64,000 nucleotides of DNA from Tritrichomonas musculus (Eukaryota; Parabasalia; Tritrichomonadida; Tritrichomonadidae): NCBI GenBank assembly GCA_039105265.1, contig JAPFFF010000006.1:1116001-1180000 (forward strand), in the 5' to 3' direction. This document shows, piece after piece, positions 1-10,477 of the stretch. The translations under genes were made by a program, and so were the position numbers. Numbering within the stretch: the stretch's first letter is position 1; each line of letters begins with the position of its first letter. The notes under the pieces are model-generated. The model made no database searches. It worked only from the letters and a program-made list of their open reading frames with translations, and was not told the origin of the DNA.

Positions 1-2288
1 TCGTTTTCAAAATTTAAAGGAACTCTGACAGATTGCAAGCTTGTGCATCCATCAAACCAGTTTGTGCCTTCTTTTGGATGTGATGTTCCATTATAAACAA
101 CTGAAGACAATTTGATGCATCCTTTAAATGCGAAATCACCGATTTGTGTAACTGAATCACTCATTTCAACTGTTGACAAATCAATGCAATTTGCAAATGC
201 TGATGTTCCAATGCGAAATATATGATCTGAAAGGACAATTGACGTCAATCCAGTTGATTCAAATGTGTGATCTTCAATAGCATATATATAATCACCGATA
301 TAAACTGTTGTTAATAAACTGCAGTTTTTAAATGCACCAATTCCAACACTTTTTAATGAATTAGAAATGTTTAAGCTCTTTATTTTACAATTGCAAAAAC
401 AATAGTTCTCTAATGTGAACTTCATTGAGAAGTTTACAGATTCAATACTACAGTTGCAAAATGCATAATCATAAATAGTTATTCCACCTGAAATTTTTTC
501 AGAGCATCTTTCAAATGAGATGTTGGTTAGATTGTAGCATTGGGCAAATGAATACTCTCCTATTTTAGCTAGTTTTTTTACCGAATGATATTGATGTCAA
601 ATATATGCATTTTGAAAAGGCATAGGTGTCTATTGTAACAACAATGTCTGGAACATCAAAAGATTCATTTGTTTTGGCACATGGATAAACAGTTAAATGT
701 GTCATTGAGTCAGAATAAATGACTCCATTTTCTGCATAATATTTTGAATTTTTGGTGACTGAAAATGATTCTAATTGGCTGCATGATAAAAATGCGCCTG
801 TGCCAATTTTACTTACTTTAGAAGGAATTGTGAATGATTGCATTTCATTGCACTCTTCAAAAGAATAATCGCCAATGTAAGTCATATAATTTGGTAATTC
901 AATTGTAGTTAAGCTTGTGCAGCCTTTAAAGGCATAATCACAAATTGTGGTTAAGTTATCTCTTTTATTGATTCTTTATAAAGATCCCATGGAGGCAAAC
1001 TATTTAATGAGTAATTGTCCATTTTCCCAGAGCCAATTATTGTCAAAATATTGTGTAAAAGATAAAATGAAATTTCATCTCCACAAACTCCACCAAAAAT
1101 GCTTTTATCGACATTTTGTCCACAAAAAGTTTCTTTGTCATAATTAACTGAAACGAAAATTGCTTTTAATTTGCCACATCCGATAAATGAGTGTGTTTCA
1201 TGAGTTGGATCTGTTTGATTAATAAAAATTACGGTTTCTAAGTTAGCACAATTATGAAAAGAGCAATTTCCGATTGAATTAATATTTCCAAGAACTTCAA
1301 ACAAAGCCAAATTATTTGATTCAGAGAAGGCCTAATCATTAATTGAGACAACACTCAATGGAACAGAAAAAGACGTGTTTGCTCTTCCCGATGGATAGCA
1401 AATTAATCTGGTTCCATCTTTAGAGTAGAGGGCATCATCTATTGTTTTATAATATTCGTTGTTTTCACTAGCTTCAACTGCCAACAAACTTGGACAAGAT
1501 GAAAAAGCGCCGTAGCCGATAAATGAGACATTTTCTTCAATAAAAACATTTTCAAGTTTTGCACAACCTGAAAATGCACGTTCACCAATGGTTGTAACGC
1601 CCTTCTTTATGGTTATGCTCTTAATTGTGCTCAAGTACTGTTCCCAAGGACGTTCTTGATCAAGAGTGTAATTGTTCATTTCACCTCGGCCAATTAATAA
1701 AAGTTCGCTTGAAGCAGAATTGAATATCCATTTTAATTTGTTTCCACAACTTCCGGATGAAATAGATCTTACTGTAGATTTGCCGCCAACTAAATTTTCA
1801 GTGAGATCGACAGGAACATTGATACTTAACGATGTTATTGAAGTGAAAGCATCACTATTGATTGCTGATGCTGAATAGCTTCCTCGATATATTAGAGATT
1901 TAAGAGAGCTGCATAACCTAATAACTGAAGAATCAATCGTTGAAACGGAGCCAATAGAAACAGAAGTTAAACTGTCACATTGATTTAAAGTATAAGAAAA
2001 TAGGTGTCCAACTCCATCGTCAATGTCCACTGATACTAATTCACTGCAGTGTGAAAAGGCATAATTTCCAATTCTTTGAACATTTCCAGGAATATATAAA
2101 TAATCAAATTTGTTGAACCAAAATGCATTTTTTTCAATTTCAACTAAACTTTCTGGTAGGTCTAATCTTAGAATTGGGCAATATTGAAAAGATTCATCGC
2201 CAATATTTTTCAAGTTTTCATGTAAAAATAAAGTTTTGCAGTTACTAAACGTATGAGAATTGTACCTTAAAAAAAAGGTGAGTTCCAT
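1..2288 (-). pseudogene. BspA-like leucine-rich-repeat surface protein, broken, runs off left edge
   Basis: The minus strand encodes tandem TpLRR/BspA-type repeats of about 23 residues (pattern: I-G-x-x-A-F-x-x-C-x-x-L-x-x-V-x-I) from 2288 to the window edge. The linker type CGxxLKW...PWExY, common in trichomonad BspA-like proteins, occurs twice (near 1740 and 1080). BspA-like proteins are a very large trichomonad family, many of them cell-surface or secreted. Three lesions interrupt the repeats. A TAG stands where the SINDYAF repeat motif expects Tyr (about 1332). Frame changes occur near 950-960 and near 565-575, and repeat homology resumes in a new frame each time. From about 565 down to base 1 the frame stays open. 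The first ATG (2288) begins inside a repeat and no signal peptide is visible, so the 5' end may also be lost. Sequencing error cannot be excluded, but three lesions favour a pseudogene. Confidence 0.8.
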
Positions 2289-3629
2289 CTTAAAACTCTT
2301 TTTTTAATGTAATTCTTTAAATTATATTGAAAATTCTTTAGATTAGAAGATCTTTTATTTAATAATACATAATCATATGTATAGCAATTATCAAATTTTC
2401 AAAGACATTAATCTAAATTTGTTTCAAAAGCATCAATGAGATACATCCATGTTTTTATATTTAAATTATTCTCTTCAAACCTAATTTAGGAAGCCATTAA
2501 CTTTTGGTAGGAAGGCAGAAAAACAGAATTTGTGATGTGCTTTATGTTTTTCAGTATAATTCTAATTGTATCACTAGTTCAGCAATTAATGGTATAATTT
2601 TTTATCAATTATTAAAAGTCTTTCACAGTAAATATTGATGATTTTTAAAAATATTTGAATGATTCAGATTCTGATTATTATAATTTTTGCGTTCTTAAAA
2701 TTTATATTTTTATTTTATTTTATAATGTTTAAAACTTTGATTTAAATAGATATTGCTTCATTTAACTGGTTCGATAAAAACTGATGAATGAAAAGATAAC
2801 AAATTTAATAAAATCAAATTAGATAGCAATTTAATTGTAATAACAAAATATCATTTTTACTTTTAATCAAATCTGCTAAATTATAATTACTTTCATTTTT
2901 TTGATATTTGGAAGAAAATTAGGCTTGTTATTTTTCAATTCTCTAGATTGATAATTTACTTTCTGATATCTATAAATAAATATACACTGATACTCGATAT
3001 CAATATCTGATATAGAGGATTTTTATTCATCTCTTTTAATATTAGAAATTTCAATTAAACTTTTTGATAAACCAATGATTAGTATTTTTATCTCAAAAAA
3101 AAGAATGAATTTTTGGATTTTAATCTTAAAATAAACATCAATACATTCTATTATTTATTTTTAAATATTTTAAAATCCTAAATACGAATCATAAAAATAG
3201 ATAAATATATTTGAAATCTCAAGTTTTCAATTATTTTCATATCACATTTCTTATCTCTTTTCTTGATATTATACAATCTCGATTCCAGATTTTTAAACTG
3301 ATAATCGAGTATCAGAAGTAATAATGTGACGTTCTTGATATTGATTTTCAAAAATGAGATATATTTTAAAAAGCCATAAGCTCTCATTTCATATAGTACA
3401 ACATTATTTTTGTTTTTATTGTAAACTCTTAAATCTTCAATTAAACCAAAATTTTACAGGGCCAGGATTTTACTTCTCAAATATTCCGACAGACATTCAA
3501 TGGGACTTAAACAAGACAAAGGTTTCTGGAACTTTTGAGAGTTAGCACTTTTTAGTTAATTTAGCCAGATGGGGAAGTGCTCTATCTTATTGGATCAACT
3601 ACAATTCTCTAGTACTACTTTGATATACT
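2289..3629. other. AT-rich intergenic stretch, no gene seen
   Basis: About 1.3 kb of AT-rich sequence upstream of the broken BspA-like gene. No frame shows family-like sequence. The copies of CTGATACTCGAT at 2987-2998 and ATCGAGTATCAG at 3303-3314 form a 12-bp inverted repeat about 300 bp apart, possibly the trace of a small element. A copy of the AACTTTTTGATA box lies at 3058-3069 with no gene next to it. A short open stretch near 3460-3545 is unrecognised. Confidence 0.5.
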
Positions 3630-4520
3630 TCAAAATTCATCCTTTTCGGGCTGTGAAGTAGTATATAATTCTTGAGATTCCAGGGGGAAAAAAAACATGC
3701 TTTCTACAAATTCTTCCTTTTTCAGATCAGCCATCATTGTTGATTTATCGGTTATTAGTATTGGAGATGTTTGGTCTGGATAAAAGCTTGTCATATATCT
3801 CACATTCAAAAATTTGGTCAATTCTGCATAAATAATTCATAAGAAGGCCAGAATTTTTAGGAGAAAAAAAAAGATTTTATGAATTTTGAGAAGGACTTAA
3901 TTTTACACAATTGAGGTTAATATATTTTGAATTTACATATTTCGTGCTAATATCGTTTTGTTTTTGAATCTTTTGTTATATAATTTTTGAAAAAAGATTG
4001 AAATGTTTTTTGGTCTATTTGCTTCTTTTTTTTTTTTTTTTTTTTTTTTTTCCATTGAAAACTCGCTGGTATATAATTCCCAAGCCCTTTCAATTGAGGA
4101 ATCTGGTAATTCTTTCCGGACTTGCTGGATAAATTTGATTGATGTCGGCATTCCTATAACAATATCGTCAAATGTTAAATAACAATCTCCTTATTTTTCC
4201 TTTAGCTAAACTTTTGAGAGTAGCCAAAAAAGCAATATCCAATGACTGTAATATACCTATGAAAAGACTGGGAATAAAGTGTAAATCGATAATTAAATCT
4301 TTTGCTGTTTTTTGAGAAATTTTTGAATTGTGTGAACCCTAACTGTCTAAAATGAGATGAATTTTTTGATTTTTTGGACCTTAATCTCTTAAAAAATGTA
4401 GATACTTTAAAAACATTCTGAATTCATATATGAGGATGAGGAAAAAGTATATTTGTTTTTTCATTCTGCATTTCACCCTAATAGATGAAAGTTTACAATC
4501 TAGCTTTAAAGATAGTTATG
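3630..4520 (-). mobile_element. Decayed DDE (pogo/Tigger-like DDE_1) transposase fossil
   Basis: Read on the minus strand, 4420-4200 gives the C-terminal half of a DDE_1-type transposase. It has an FLKYLHFLRD segment, then KIHLILDS (Asp codon at 4345-4347) followed after a stop by GSHNSK, then HFIPSLFIGILQSLDIAF and TLKSLAK. This is the usual 'LilDnxxxH ... iPxxTxxLQPLDvxvFxxlK' signature with LQPLD decayed to LQSLD. In-frame stops interrupt it near 4380, near 4340 and again just after the LQSLD block. A further open stretch, 4151-3933 (IKFIQQVRKELPDSSIERAWELY), fits the region after the catalytic core. A long A/T homopolymer at about 4026-4051 expands it. The last stretch to 3630 is assigned by proximity only. 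No terminal inverted repeats were found. It is an inactive DNA transposon relic, and the subfamily is uncertain. Confidence 0.6.
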
Positions 4521-4858
4521 CTCTCGATTTTTTTTCTCCTTAAATGCTTTTATTATTTTTACTACAAATTGGAACTATTTAATTTTCTTATTTCATTTTG
4601 CCATTTGTATTTTGGAATTTGGACCAACGTTTATATTTTATTAGAAAAAAAAAAAAAATAGATTTGATCTGGTCTAAATGCATACATTATTTTCACATTC
4701 GAATTAATCAATTTCCCATTGAAAAATACAAAAGAAATTTATCTTCGATTAAAACAAAAAATACAATCAAACTCAATTTTTATAGGAAAATTGATTTAAT
4801 ACGGTATTTGAATTCTCTTGTGTATTTTCGGGACTCAATTTAGAATAATCATAGTAAT

Positions 4859-5245
4859 GTGGGAACAGAACGGACAACTTCACATGGAGAAGAAAATTAT
4901 TTTTGTAATATTAGATATGAATTAAATGATTCTCTCGATGCTGACTTATTTTTAAATGTAATGGCAAGAATAATAATTAAAAAAAAAAAAAATATTATCG
5001 AAATAATATATGTCAAATATATAATCCAAAAGAAAAATCTAAAAATATCTCAAGAGTTCCAACATTTGAAAATATGGAAAATATTAATATTGATGTTTGC
5101 AATATAGTTAAAAGTATTTTGTACATAGGGCATTATGCTATGAATGAAATTAAAGATTTTTCAATATCAAAAATTAATGCTCTGGTGGAATGCGGCAGAA
5201 CCTTAAGTGATAAAACACTTGGCCTTAAAGATATATATAATTAAC
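4859..5245 (+). pseudogene. Coding-like remnant, possibly a transposase tail
   Basis: Two stretches on the plus strand look once-coding. The first, 4859-4990, includes GTERTTSHGEENYFCNIR and SLDADLFLNVMARII. The second, in another frame after an A-run, is about 5028-5245, including NIDVCNIVKSILYIGHYAM and ending in GLKDIYN and a stop. The TTSHGE...N..IR pattern followed by a helical stretch resembles the 'TTN.xES.N..lR' region near the C-terminus of Mutator-like transposases, but the resemblance is weak. No catalytic motif or inverted repeats can be tied to it. It sits next to the DDE fossil on the opposite strand. Confidence 0.25.
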
Positions 5246-5987
5246 CAACTATTGAAAGTTACACTTTTGCATCGCAATTATTATGCAGATTTCGAATGGT
5301 ATAAACCAGAAATTATTTTTCTCAGCCAAAGGAAATATCCCTTTCGGCCGTATGCCGTACTTGAAGATTTTTTTAGGTAAAATATTCAAAAAGTTGCACT
5401 TTTGCCTTGCGCCATAGAAGTTTTGTAAAATAAACAATTCAATGAACGACCAAATAGCCGTATTCTACAAAACAACTGAAGGGATACAAAAGAAATAGAA
5501 ATTAAAAAAATTAATTTTATTGAATAAAACATTTTAATTTTATTCATATATTATTTAAACTTATTTTATATTTTAATTTTAATTTTATTCATAAATTACT
5601 AAGATATTTATTAAATGAAAAAAATAAACTTTTTGATTGCGTGAGAAAAATAAACTTATCAAATTAATTATATAGTTCTCAAATATAAAAAAAATAGGTT
5701 TATTTTTATTTTATACATCGCAATTTGCATACCAAATTCTGAAATATAATTGTAGCATGAAGTAATAAAACATTTTCTAATATTAAAAGATAATTCATAT
5801 TTTTTCGACCTAAACAAATCTAAAAAAACGAATGTTAACAAAATTTTTTTATTTTGATAACCAAATAATAAATAAAAAAAAAAAAAAAAATCGTTAAAAT
5901 TAAACCTAATAACGAAAAATACTTTTTTCACTTGTAGGTATTCGGGGGTATTTGTTTAATAACCAATAATTCTAATCATGAAGGAAT
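5246..5987. other. AT-rich intergenic stretch, no gene seen
   Basis: This stretch lies downstream (3' side) of the flavodoxin-like gene. Two imperfect direct copies of AGTTRCACTTTTGC occur near 5258 and 5393, and an orphan AACTTTTTGATT box sits at 5627-5638. The rest is A/T-rich low-complexity sequence without supportable genes. Confidence 0.5.
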
Positions 5988-6551
5988 TTAAAATGATTTC
6001 ACCCATTTTTGAAGTTTATCTTGACAATTATTGCAACTTGATCCGCTAATTGCTAATCCTTTGCTAATTTTAATATTTTTATTGGATCCAACACTTTTTG
6101 TAATATCTGTAATATCACTTCCAAGGCCACTTCCTTCATGAGTTATGAATGGATGAAGATTTAAGCAAGGACCGCTGTATTGATTAACATATTTTTCAAG
6201 AAAAGTAAAAACAGGCATAGGAGCAGTTCCCCACCAACATGGATTTCCTATATAAAGTGTATCATATTGATTAATTGAAAAATCACTAACAATTGAATCA
6301 TTTACTTTTAATTTAATCTCGGGTCTGATATTATTATGGAGGTCTTCTTTAGCAACTTCAGTGCATTTGGTGTAATTTTCTGGATAATCTTTGGAAATTA
6401 TTTCACAAAGATCTCCTCCTGTGATTTTTTGCAAAATTTGTGCAACAACTTTCGTGTTTCCAATTGGAATGTTTTTAATACTTCCTCCAAAATAGTTTTC
6501 TCCTGCACGCGAATAAAAAGCAATGCAAGTTTTGGATCCTTCTTGAGACAT
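5988..6551 (-). CDS. Flavodoxin-like FMN-binding protein (Flavodoxin_4 type)
   Basis: A 187-residue single-domain protein. It opens with a beta-strand (TCIAFYSRAGENYFGG) leading into the phosphate-binding loop, then GNTKVVAQILQKITGGDLCEI, as in flavodoxin-fold proteins of the Flavodoxin_4 group. The segment YDTLYIGNPCWWGTAPMPVFTFLEKY is the typical second flavin-contact region (NPxWWGtxPxpv). The C-terminal half (THEGSGLGSDITDI, then KGLAISGS) matches the last strand region. Such proteins bind FMN and act as small electron carriers or quinone/nitro reductases; the substrate here is unknown. There is no targeting peptide, so it is probably cytosolic. The ATG at 6551 is the first in frame, and TCATTTTT about 20 bases upstream fits the trichomonad Inr consensus. 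The length is normal for the family and no breaks are seen. Confidence 0.85.
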   Translation of the reverse strand: MSQEGSKTCIAFYSRAGENYFGGSIKNIPIGNTKVVAQILQKITGGDLCEIISKDYPENYTKCTEVAKEDLHNNIRPEIKLKVNDSIVSDFSINQYDTLYIGNPCWWGTAPMPVFTFLEKYVNQYSGPCLNLHPFITHEGSGLGSDITDITKSVGSNKNIKISKGLAISGSSCNNCQDKLQKWVKSF

Positions 6552-6984
6552 GAAACAAAAAAAATGAAATAAACAATGGTTTGCATATTTTCATAGTAAT
6601 TAATTGAGAATGTTTCTCAATTTTAAAATACGATATTTTAACTTTTTCATTGAGTATATTTGAAAATTCGTATGAAAATATCGTATTTTTTCTGAATAAT
6701 ATCAAATTTATATCGGAAGAAAAATAATACTTTAGTGATTTTTTGTTTATTTCTTTAAATAAAAATAATAATTAATTTAGGATTATACAATTTTTGAAAT
6801 AAAAAAAAACTATTTATTTTTATCTAGATAAAGAAAAATTTTTAATAAGAAAAAATAAGGTATTTAATTTATTATCAATGATATATGTTTTTGATTAAAT
6901 TTTGAACCCAAAATAAGAATCTTTTTTTATGCAAATTTATTAAAAGCAAAAATGGTCTTTTTTAATTGACCTCTTAATTTTCAA
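6552..6984. other. Divergent intergenic region
   Basis: About 430 bp between the minus-strand flavodoxin-like gene and the plus-strand HP1-like gene. It probably holds both promoters. It is AT-rich with A/T homopolymers and an AACTTTTTCATTG segment near 6640. Nothing else is recognisable. Confidence 0.5.
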
Positions 6985-7453
6985 ATGAATGAAAATACTC
7001 AAGATTTATTAAATTTCTTAGTTCGAATATAATATTTTCTAACACCAGGATGGAAACAATGCAGATGAGGTTAAAGAAATTTTGTATCACAAAATTTTGC
7101 ATGATGGAATTTATTATTTTATTAAATATATTGATCAAGAATCAAAAGAGGAATTAACCGCATGGAAAAAAAGCGAGGAATTAATGTGTGCCAACATTGT
7201 TTACAATTATTGGAAAGCGCCCCATCAATATACAGACGATATTTCTTTAACTATAAAAAACACAGATTTTTCAGCCAACAGCAAAAAAGAAGAGATAAAA
7301 ATTCTAGGACTTTCTCCTATTAATGATCAATTAGTTCTTTTAGTAAGATTCCCTGACTCAGATACTGATCAATTAATTGATTCAAAAGAATTTAGGAGAA
7401 AATATCCAAATGAACTTATTGAATTTTATCGATCGCATGCAGTAACATCATGA
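6985..7453 (+). CDS. HP1-like chromodomain + chromoshadow protein, two exons
   Basis: A 146-residue protein made of exon 1 (6985-7020) and exon 2 (7049-7453). After a short tail (MNENTQDLLNFL) residues about 19-65 form a chromodomain: EVKEIL (VEKIL strand), YYFIKY (YLVKW strand), LTAW then KKSEEL (nTWEPeenL) and CANIVYNYW (the final helix). Residues about 95-140 form a chromoshadow domain: IKILGL, LVLLVRF, SDTDQLIDSKEFRRKYP and LIEFYRSH. This arrangement is that of HP1/CBX proteins, which bind methylated H3K9 through the chromodomain and dimerise through the shadow domain in heterochromatin. Of the three aromatic cage residues, the Tyr in FIKY replaces the usual Trp and the others are unclear. 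No in-frame ATG precedes the chromodomain in exon 2, so the start depends on splicing. The short length suits a minimal HP1. Confidence 0.75.
7021..7048 (+). other. Predicted 28-nt spliceosomal intron of the HP1-like gene
   Basis: The sequence runs from GTTCGA to CTAACACCAG. The 3' end resembles the trichomonad combined branch-point/3' splice motif (ACTAACACACAG), one base shorter. A stop codon (TAA, 7040-7042) blocks the exon 2 frame inside it. Removing exactly 28 nt joins 12 codons from an ATG at 6985 in frame to the chromodomain. The 5' end, GTTCGA, departs from the usual GTAYGT. Very short introns are known in trichomonads. No transcript was seen, so this is a prediction. Confidence 0.65.
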
Positions 7454-7555
7454 AAGGTAACTCATTAGAATTAATTTCTTTGCGATTTGTTAATAAATAG
7501 AATAAACATCTATGAAAAATTAAATATTCTCTTATTTTTACTAAATTAATTTTGT

Positions 7556-9760
7556 TCAAAGAACTTCGAACTTCAAGACGAATGGGAAATCATTGGCAGA
7601 ACGTCCAACACGGCATTCAAATTCACCAGCTTCGACAACTCTCTTGCAGTTAGCATCAACAATGCTGCATTCAGAAATTGGAACCTTGAGAACAACAGTT
7701 TTAGTTTCGTGAGCCTTTAATTGAACACGATCATATGCCTTAAGCTCTTCAACAGCCCAAGTGCAGCTTGTGATAACATCGTTGATATAAATTTGAACGA
7801 CTTCAACAGCATCTCTGTCACTATCGTTCTTTAATGTTACAGAGCATTCAAGAACTTCTTTATCATCGTTATTGAATTTCTCCTTGTTAAGTTTGGCTGA
7901 TTCATACACGATATGGCTGTAGCTCAAACCATAACCAAATGCCCAGCATGGATCGAATGTCATATCAGCATAACGATCTTGATGGCATCCACGAGTGCAA
8001 TTGTAAAAGATTGGTTGTTGGCCAACATGATATGGGATAGATATTGTTAAACGTCCAGATGGGTTGTAAACTCCGAAAACTGCATCAGCAAGAGCTTGAC
8101 CACCCATTTGACCTGGTGAGAATTGTTGGATGATAGCGCGTGCATTGTTGCGAACATTTGCTGGAATAACAAGTGGCTTTGAGGAGATGATATCAAGAAC
8201 AAATGGCTTTCCTGTTTCAACAATCTTATTTAATAAATCAATTTGGTCTCCCATGAGTTCAAGAGTGCAAGTTGATTTACCTTCTCCCCAATATCTTTCT
8301 CTGTCACCAACAACAACAATTGCTACATCACTTTCGTTAACATAGCGAAGAGCTGTTGGGAAGTCTGATGTTTCTTCTGGATCAATTGAAGCGCCTCTGC
8401 AGTATAATACTTCTCCATTTGTGAAATCGTTCTTGACACCATCTAAAACAGTCTTTGCATTTTCTCGTGGTGGTGGTGGGACATCACTTGTTTGGTTAGT
8501 TCCTGCTGACCAGTCTCCATTCATTGCTCCTGGATGATCTGCATTTGGACCGATAACTGCAACTTTCTTCAACTTCTTTGGATCAAGAGGAAGGAAGTTA
8601 TCTTCGTTCTTAAGGAGAATTAAACCTTCACGTGCTGCTCTAAGATTTGTATCAAGAGCATGTTGAGTTCTCATTACAACCTTTGTTGAATCTGGTTCAC
8701 GATCATCTTCGAATAATCCGAGTTTGAATTTCATACGGAGAATTCTTTCGCATGCTTCATCAACATATTTCATATCAAGTTTTCCGCTCTTCAAAGCCTT
8801 AAGGCAGCCTTCATAGAATTCTGGTGTGGCCATGATCATATCATTTCCTGCTTCAACAGAGACTGCAGCTGCTTCTTCAAAATCTTTGCAGATCTTTTGG
8901 CTGTGAACGAGCCATCCGACATTGTACCAATCGGTAACAAGAATTCCATCAAATCCCCATTCCTCTTTGAGAACTTCTCTGAGAAGCCATTTGTTTACAG
9001 TTGATGGAAGACCATCAATTGATTGATATCCTGTCATGTATGATCCGCATCCAGCTTCGCATGCCTTCTTGAATTGTGGTAAGAAGTATGAAAGAAGCTT
9101 TCTCTTTGATAAGTCGGCTTCTGATGCATCACGTCCACCAATTGTTTCTGAATATCCTGCATAGTGTTTAGCTGTAGCCATGATCTTATCTGGATCGCCA
9201 GAAAGTCCGTCCTTTCCTTGGTAACCACGGACCATTGCTGATGCGAAACGTCCAATTAAGTATGGATCTTCACCAAATGTTTCACCGACACGTCCCCAAC
9301 GAAGATCACGTGCAATGCAAAGAACTGGAGAGAATGTCCAATGAGTACCATTGTATCTCATTTCTTTAGCTGTAATTGAAGCAACTTCTTCTAACAATTC
9401 TTCATCCCATGAGCCGGCCATACCTAATTGAGTTGGGAATAATGTAGATCCATCGATAAATGAAAGTCCATGAATTGCATCAACGCCAAATAACAATGGG
9501 ATCTTTAGTCTGGTTTGTCTTTGATGTTTAATTGGGATCTTGCCATCATCTCCAACAACCCAAAGGAATGAACCAACATGCTGATCTTCGATGGCTTTGG
9601 GGCATGGTCCGTGCATGAACATAAGTTGGCCTTCTTGTGGATGTGCATAACCAGGTAATTGTACTAATTGACCAACTTTTTCTTCAACTGTCATTTTTCC
9701 CATGAGGTCTTTGATACGGGCTTCGATTGGCTGCTTTGGATCAAGGTAGATTTCAGTCAT
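7556..9760 (-). CDS. Glycoside hydrolase family 3 beta-glucosidase/xylosidase
   Basis: A 734-residue protein with the full three-part GH3 layout. The N-terminal TIM barrel spans about 1-330, the alpha/beta sandwich about 380-600, and a fibronectin-III-like C-terminal domain about 640-734. Visible motifs are KIPLLFGVDAIHG (88-98), the substrate Arg region RDLRWGRVGETFGEDPYL (151-168), KHYAGYSETIGGRDA (198-212), and GILVTDW with the predicted nucleophile Asp277. GLSYSHIVYE marks the entry to the Fn3-like domain. The enzyme releases terminal beta-glucose or beta-xylose from oligosaccharides. No signal peptide is present, so it is probably cytosolic or lysosomal by another route. The protein is closest in style to bacterial BglX-type enzymes, which suggests lateral transfer (inference). 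The base composition is less AT-rich than the flanks, as expected for a conserved gene. An Inr-like TCACTTT lies about 30 bases upstream of the ATG. Confidence 0.93.
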   Translation of the reverse strand: MTEIYLDPKQPIEARIKDLMGKMTVEEKVGQLVQLPGYAHPQEGQLMFMHGPCPKAIEDQHVGSFLWVVGDDGKIPIKHQRQTRLKIPLLFGVDAIHGLSFIDGSTLFPTQLGMAGSWDEELLEEVASITAKEMRYNGTHWTFSPVLCIARDLRWGRVGETFGEDPYLIGRFASAMVRGYQGKDGLSGDPDKIMATAKHYAGYSETIGGRDASEADLSKRKLLSYFLPQFKKACEAGCGSYMTGYQSIDGLPSTVNKWLLREVLKEEWGFDGILVTDWYNVGWLVHSQKICKDFEEAAAVSVEAGNDMIMATPEFYEGCLKALKSGKLDMKYVDEACERILRMKFKLGLFEDDREPDSTKVVMRTQHALDTNLRAAREGLILLKNEDNFLPLDPKKLKKVAVIGPNADHPGAMNGDWSAGTNQTSDVPPPPRENAKTVLDGVKNDFTNGEVLYCRGASIDPEETSDFPTALRYVNESDVAIVVVGDRERYWGEGKSTCTLELMGDQIDLLNKIVETGKPFVLDIISSKPLVIPANVRNNARAIIQQFSPGQMGGQALADAVFGVYNPSGRLTISIPYHVGQQPIFYNCTRGCHQDRYADMTFDPCWAFGYGLSYSHIVYESAKLNKEKFNNDDKEVLECSVTLKNDSDRDAVEVVQIYINDVITSCTWAVEELKAYDRVQLKAHETKTVVLKVPISECSIVDANCKRVVEAGEFECRVGRSANDFPFVLKFEVL

Positions 9761-10361
9761 TTTTGGGATATTCCAAATATAAAAGTGAAATGAATACTCT
9801 TTATCAAAAAATTCAATCTTCCTAAAATAATTATTTAAATATTTAAATTTATTGTATTTGGAAGAGTAATCAATTATTTACAAAATAAAATGTATATATA
9901 ACTTTATAAGCTAAATTAAAATTAAAATTATTAATTATTTAATATAAATCTATGTTATTATCGTGGAATTATAAAAATAAATATCAGTGGATGTATTCAC
10001 AGAAAATATCATATTTTTGAAAAGAGAAATAGCGGTTAGACTAATTAAAAAGATCAATCCATTAAATTGAATTACAATCAATAGCTTATCAAAAAGTTAT
10101 AGTCATTTGTGAAGAGACTTTCCTGAAAGCATCATCTTTTTCAGCATAACCTAACTGAAAATAAGCTTGTAAAATATACCCAAATGTAAAAAAAAGACCT
10201 GGTCTTGGTGATTCTTTCTGGTCTTTTGGCGATTTTAATAAATCTTTTAAAAAGTTATTTCTTATGAATTATTAAATAAAATGATTAAATGATATTTGAT
10301 TAAATAATAATTCAATTTACGAATCAACATTCAATAAATTCAATGAATTTATTTAATTACT

Positions 10362-10477
10362 CGGCTATATATATTCATAAAAATATAAATACTATTAATA
10401 TTTCAATGCATTATTTCAATGCATTATTTATTATTCGGCTATATATATTCATAAAAATATAAATACTATTAATATTT
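10362..10477. repeat. Direct repeat, 42 bp at 74-bp spacing
   Basis: The segment beginning CGGCTATATATATTCATAAA occurs at 10362-10403 and again at 10436-10477, identical over about 42 bases. It is a simple local duplication in AT-rich DNA. Confidence 0.8.

Noticed and set aside
2987-3314. 12-bp inverted repeat CTGATACTCGAT / ATCGAGTATCAG as possible MITE ends
   Set aside because: Homology does not extend beyond 12 bp and no target duplication is found.
4023-4052. Long poly-T/poly-A run as a retroposon tail
   Set aside because: Similar homopolymers occur throughout the window (e.g. 5878, 33061, 60210). No target duplication or SINE body is attached.
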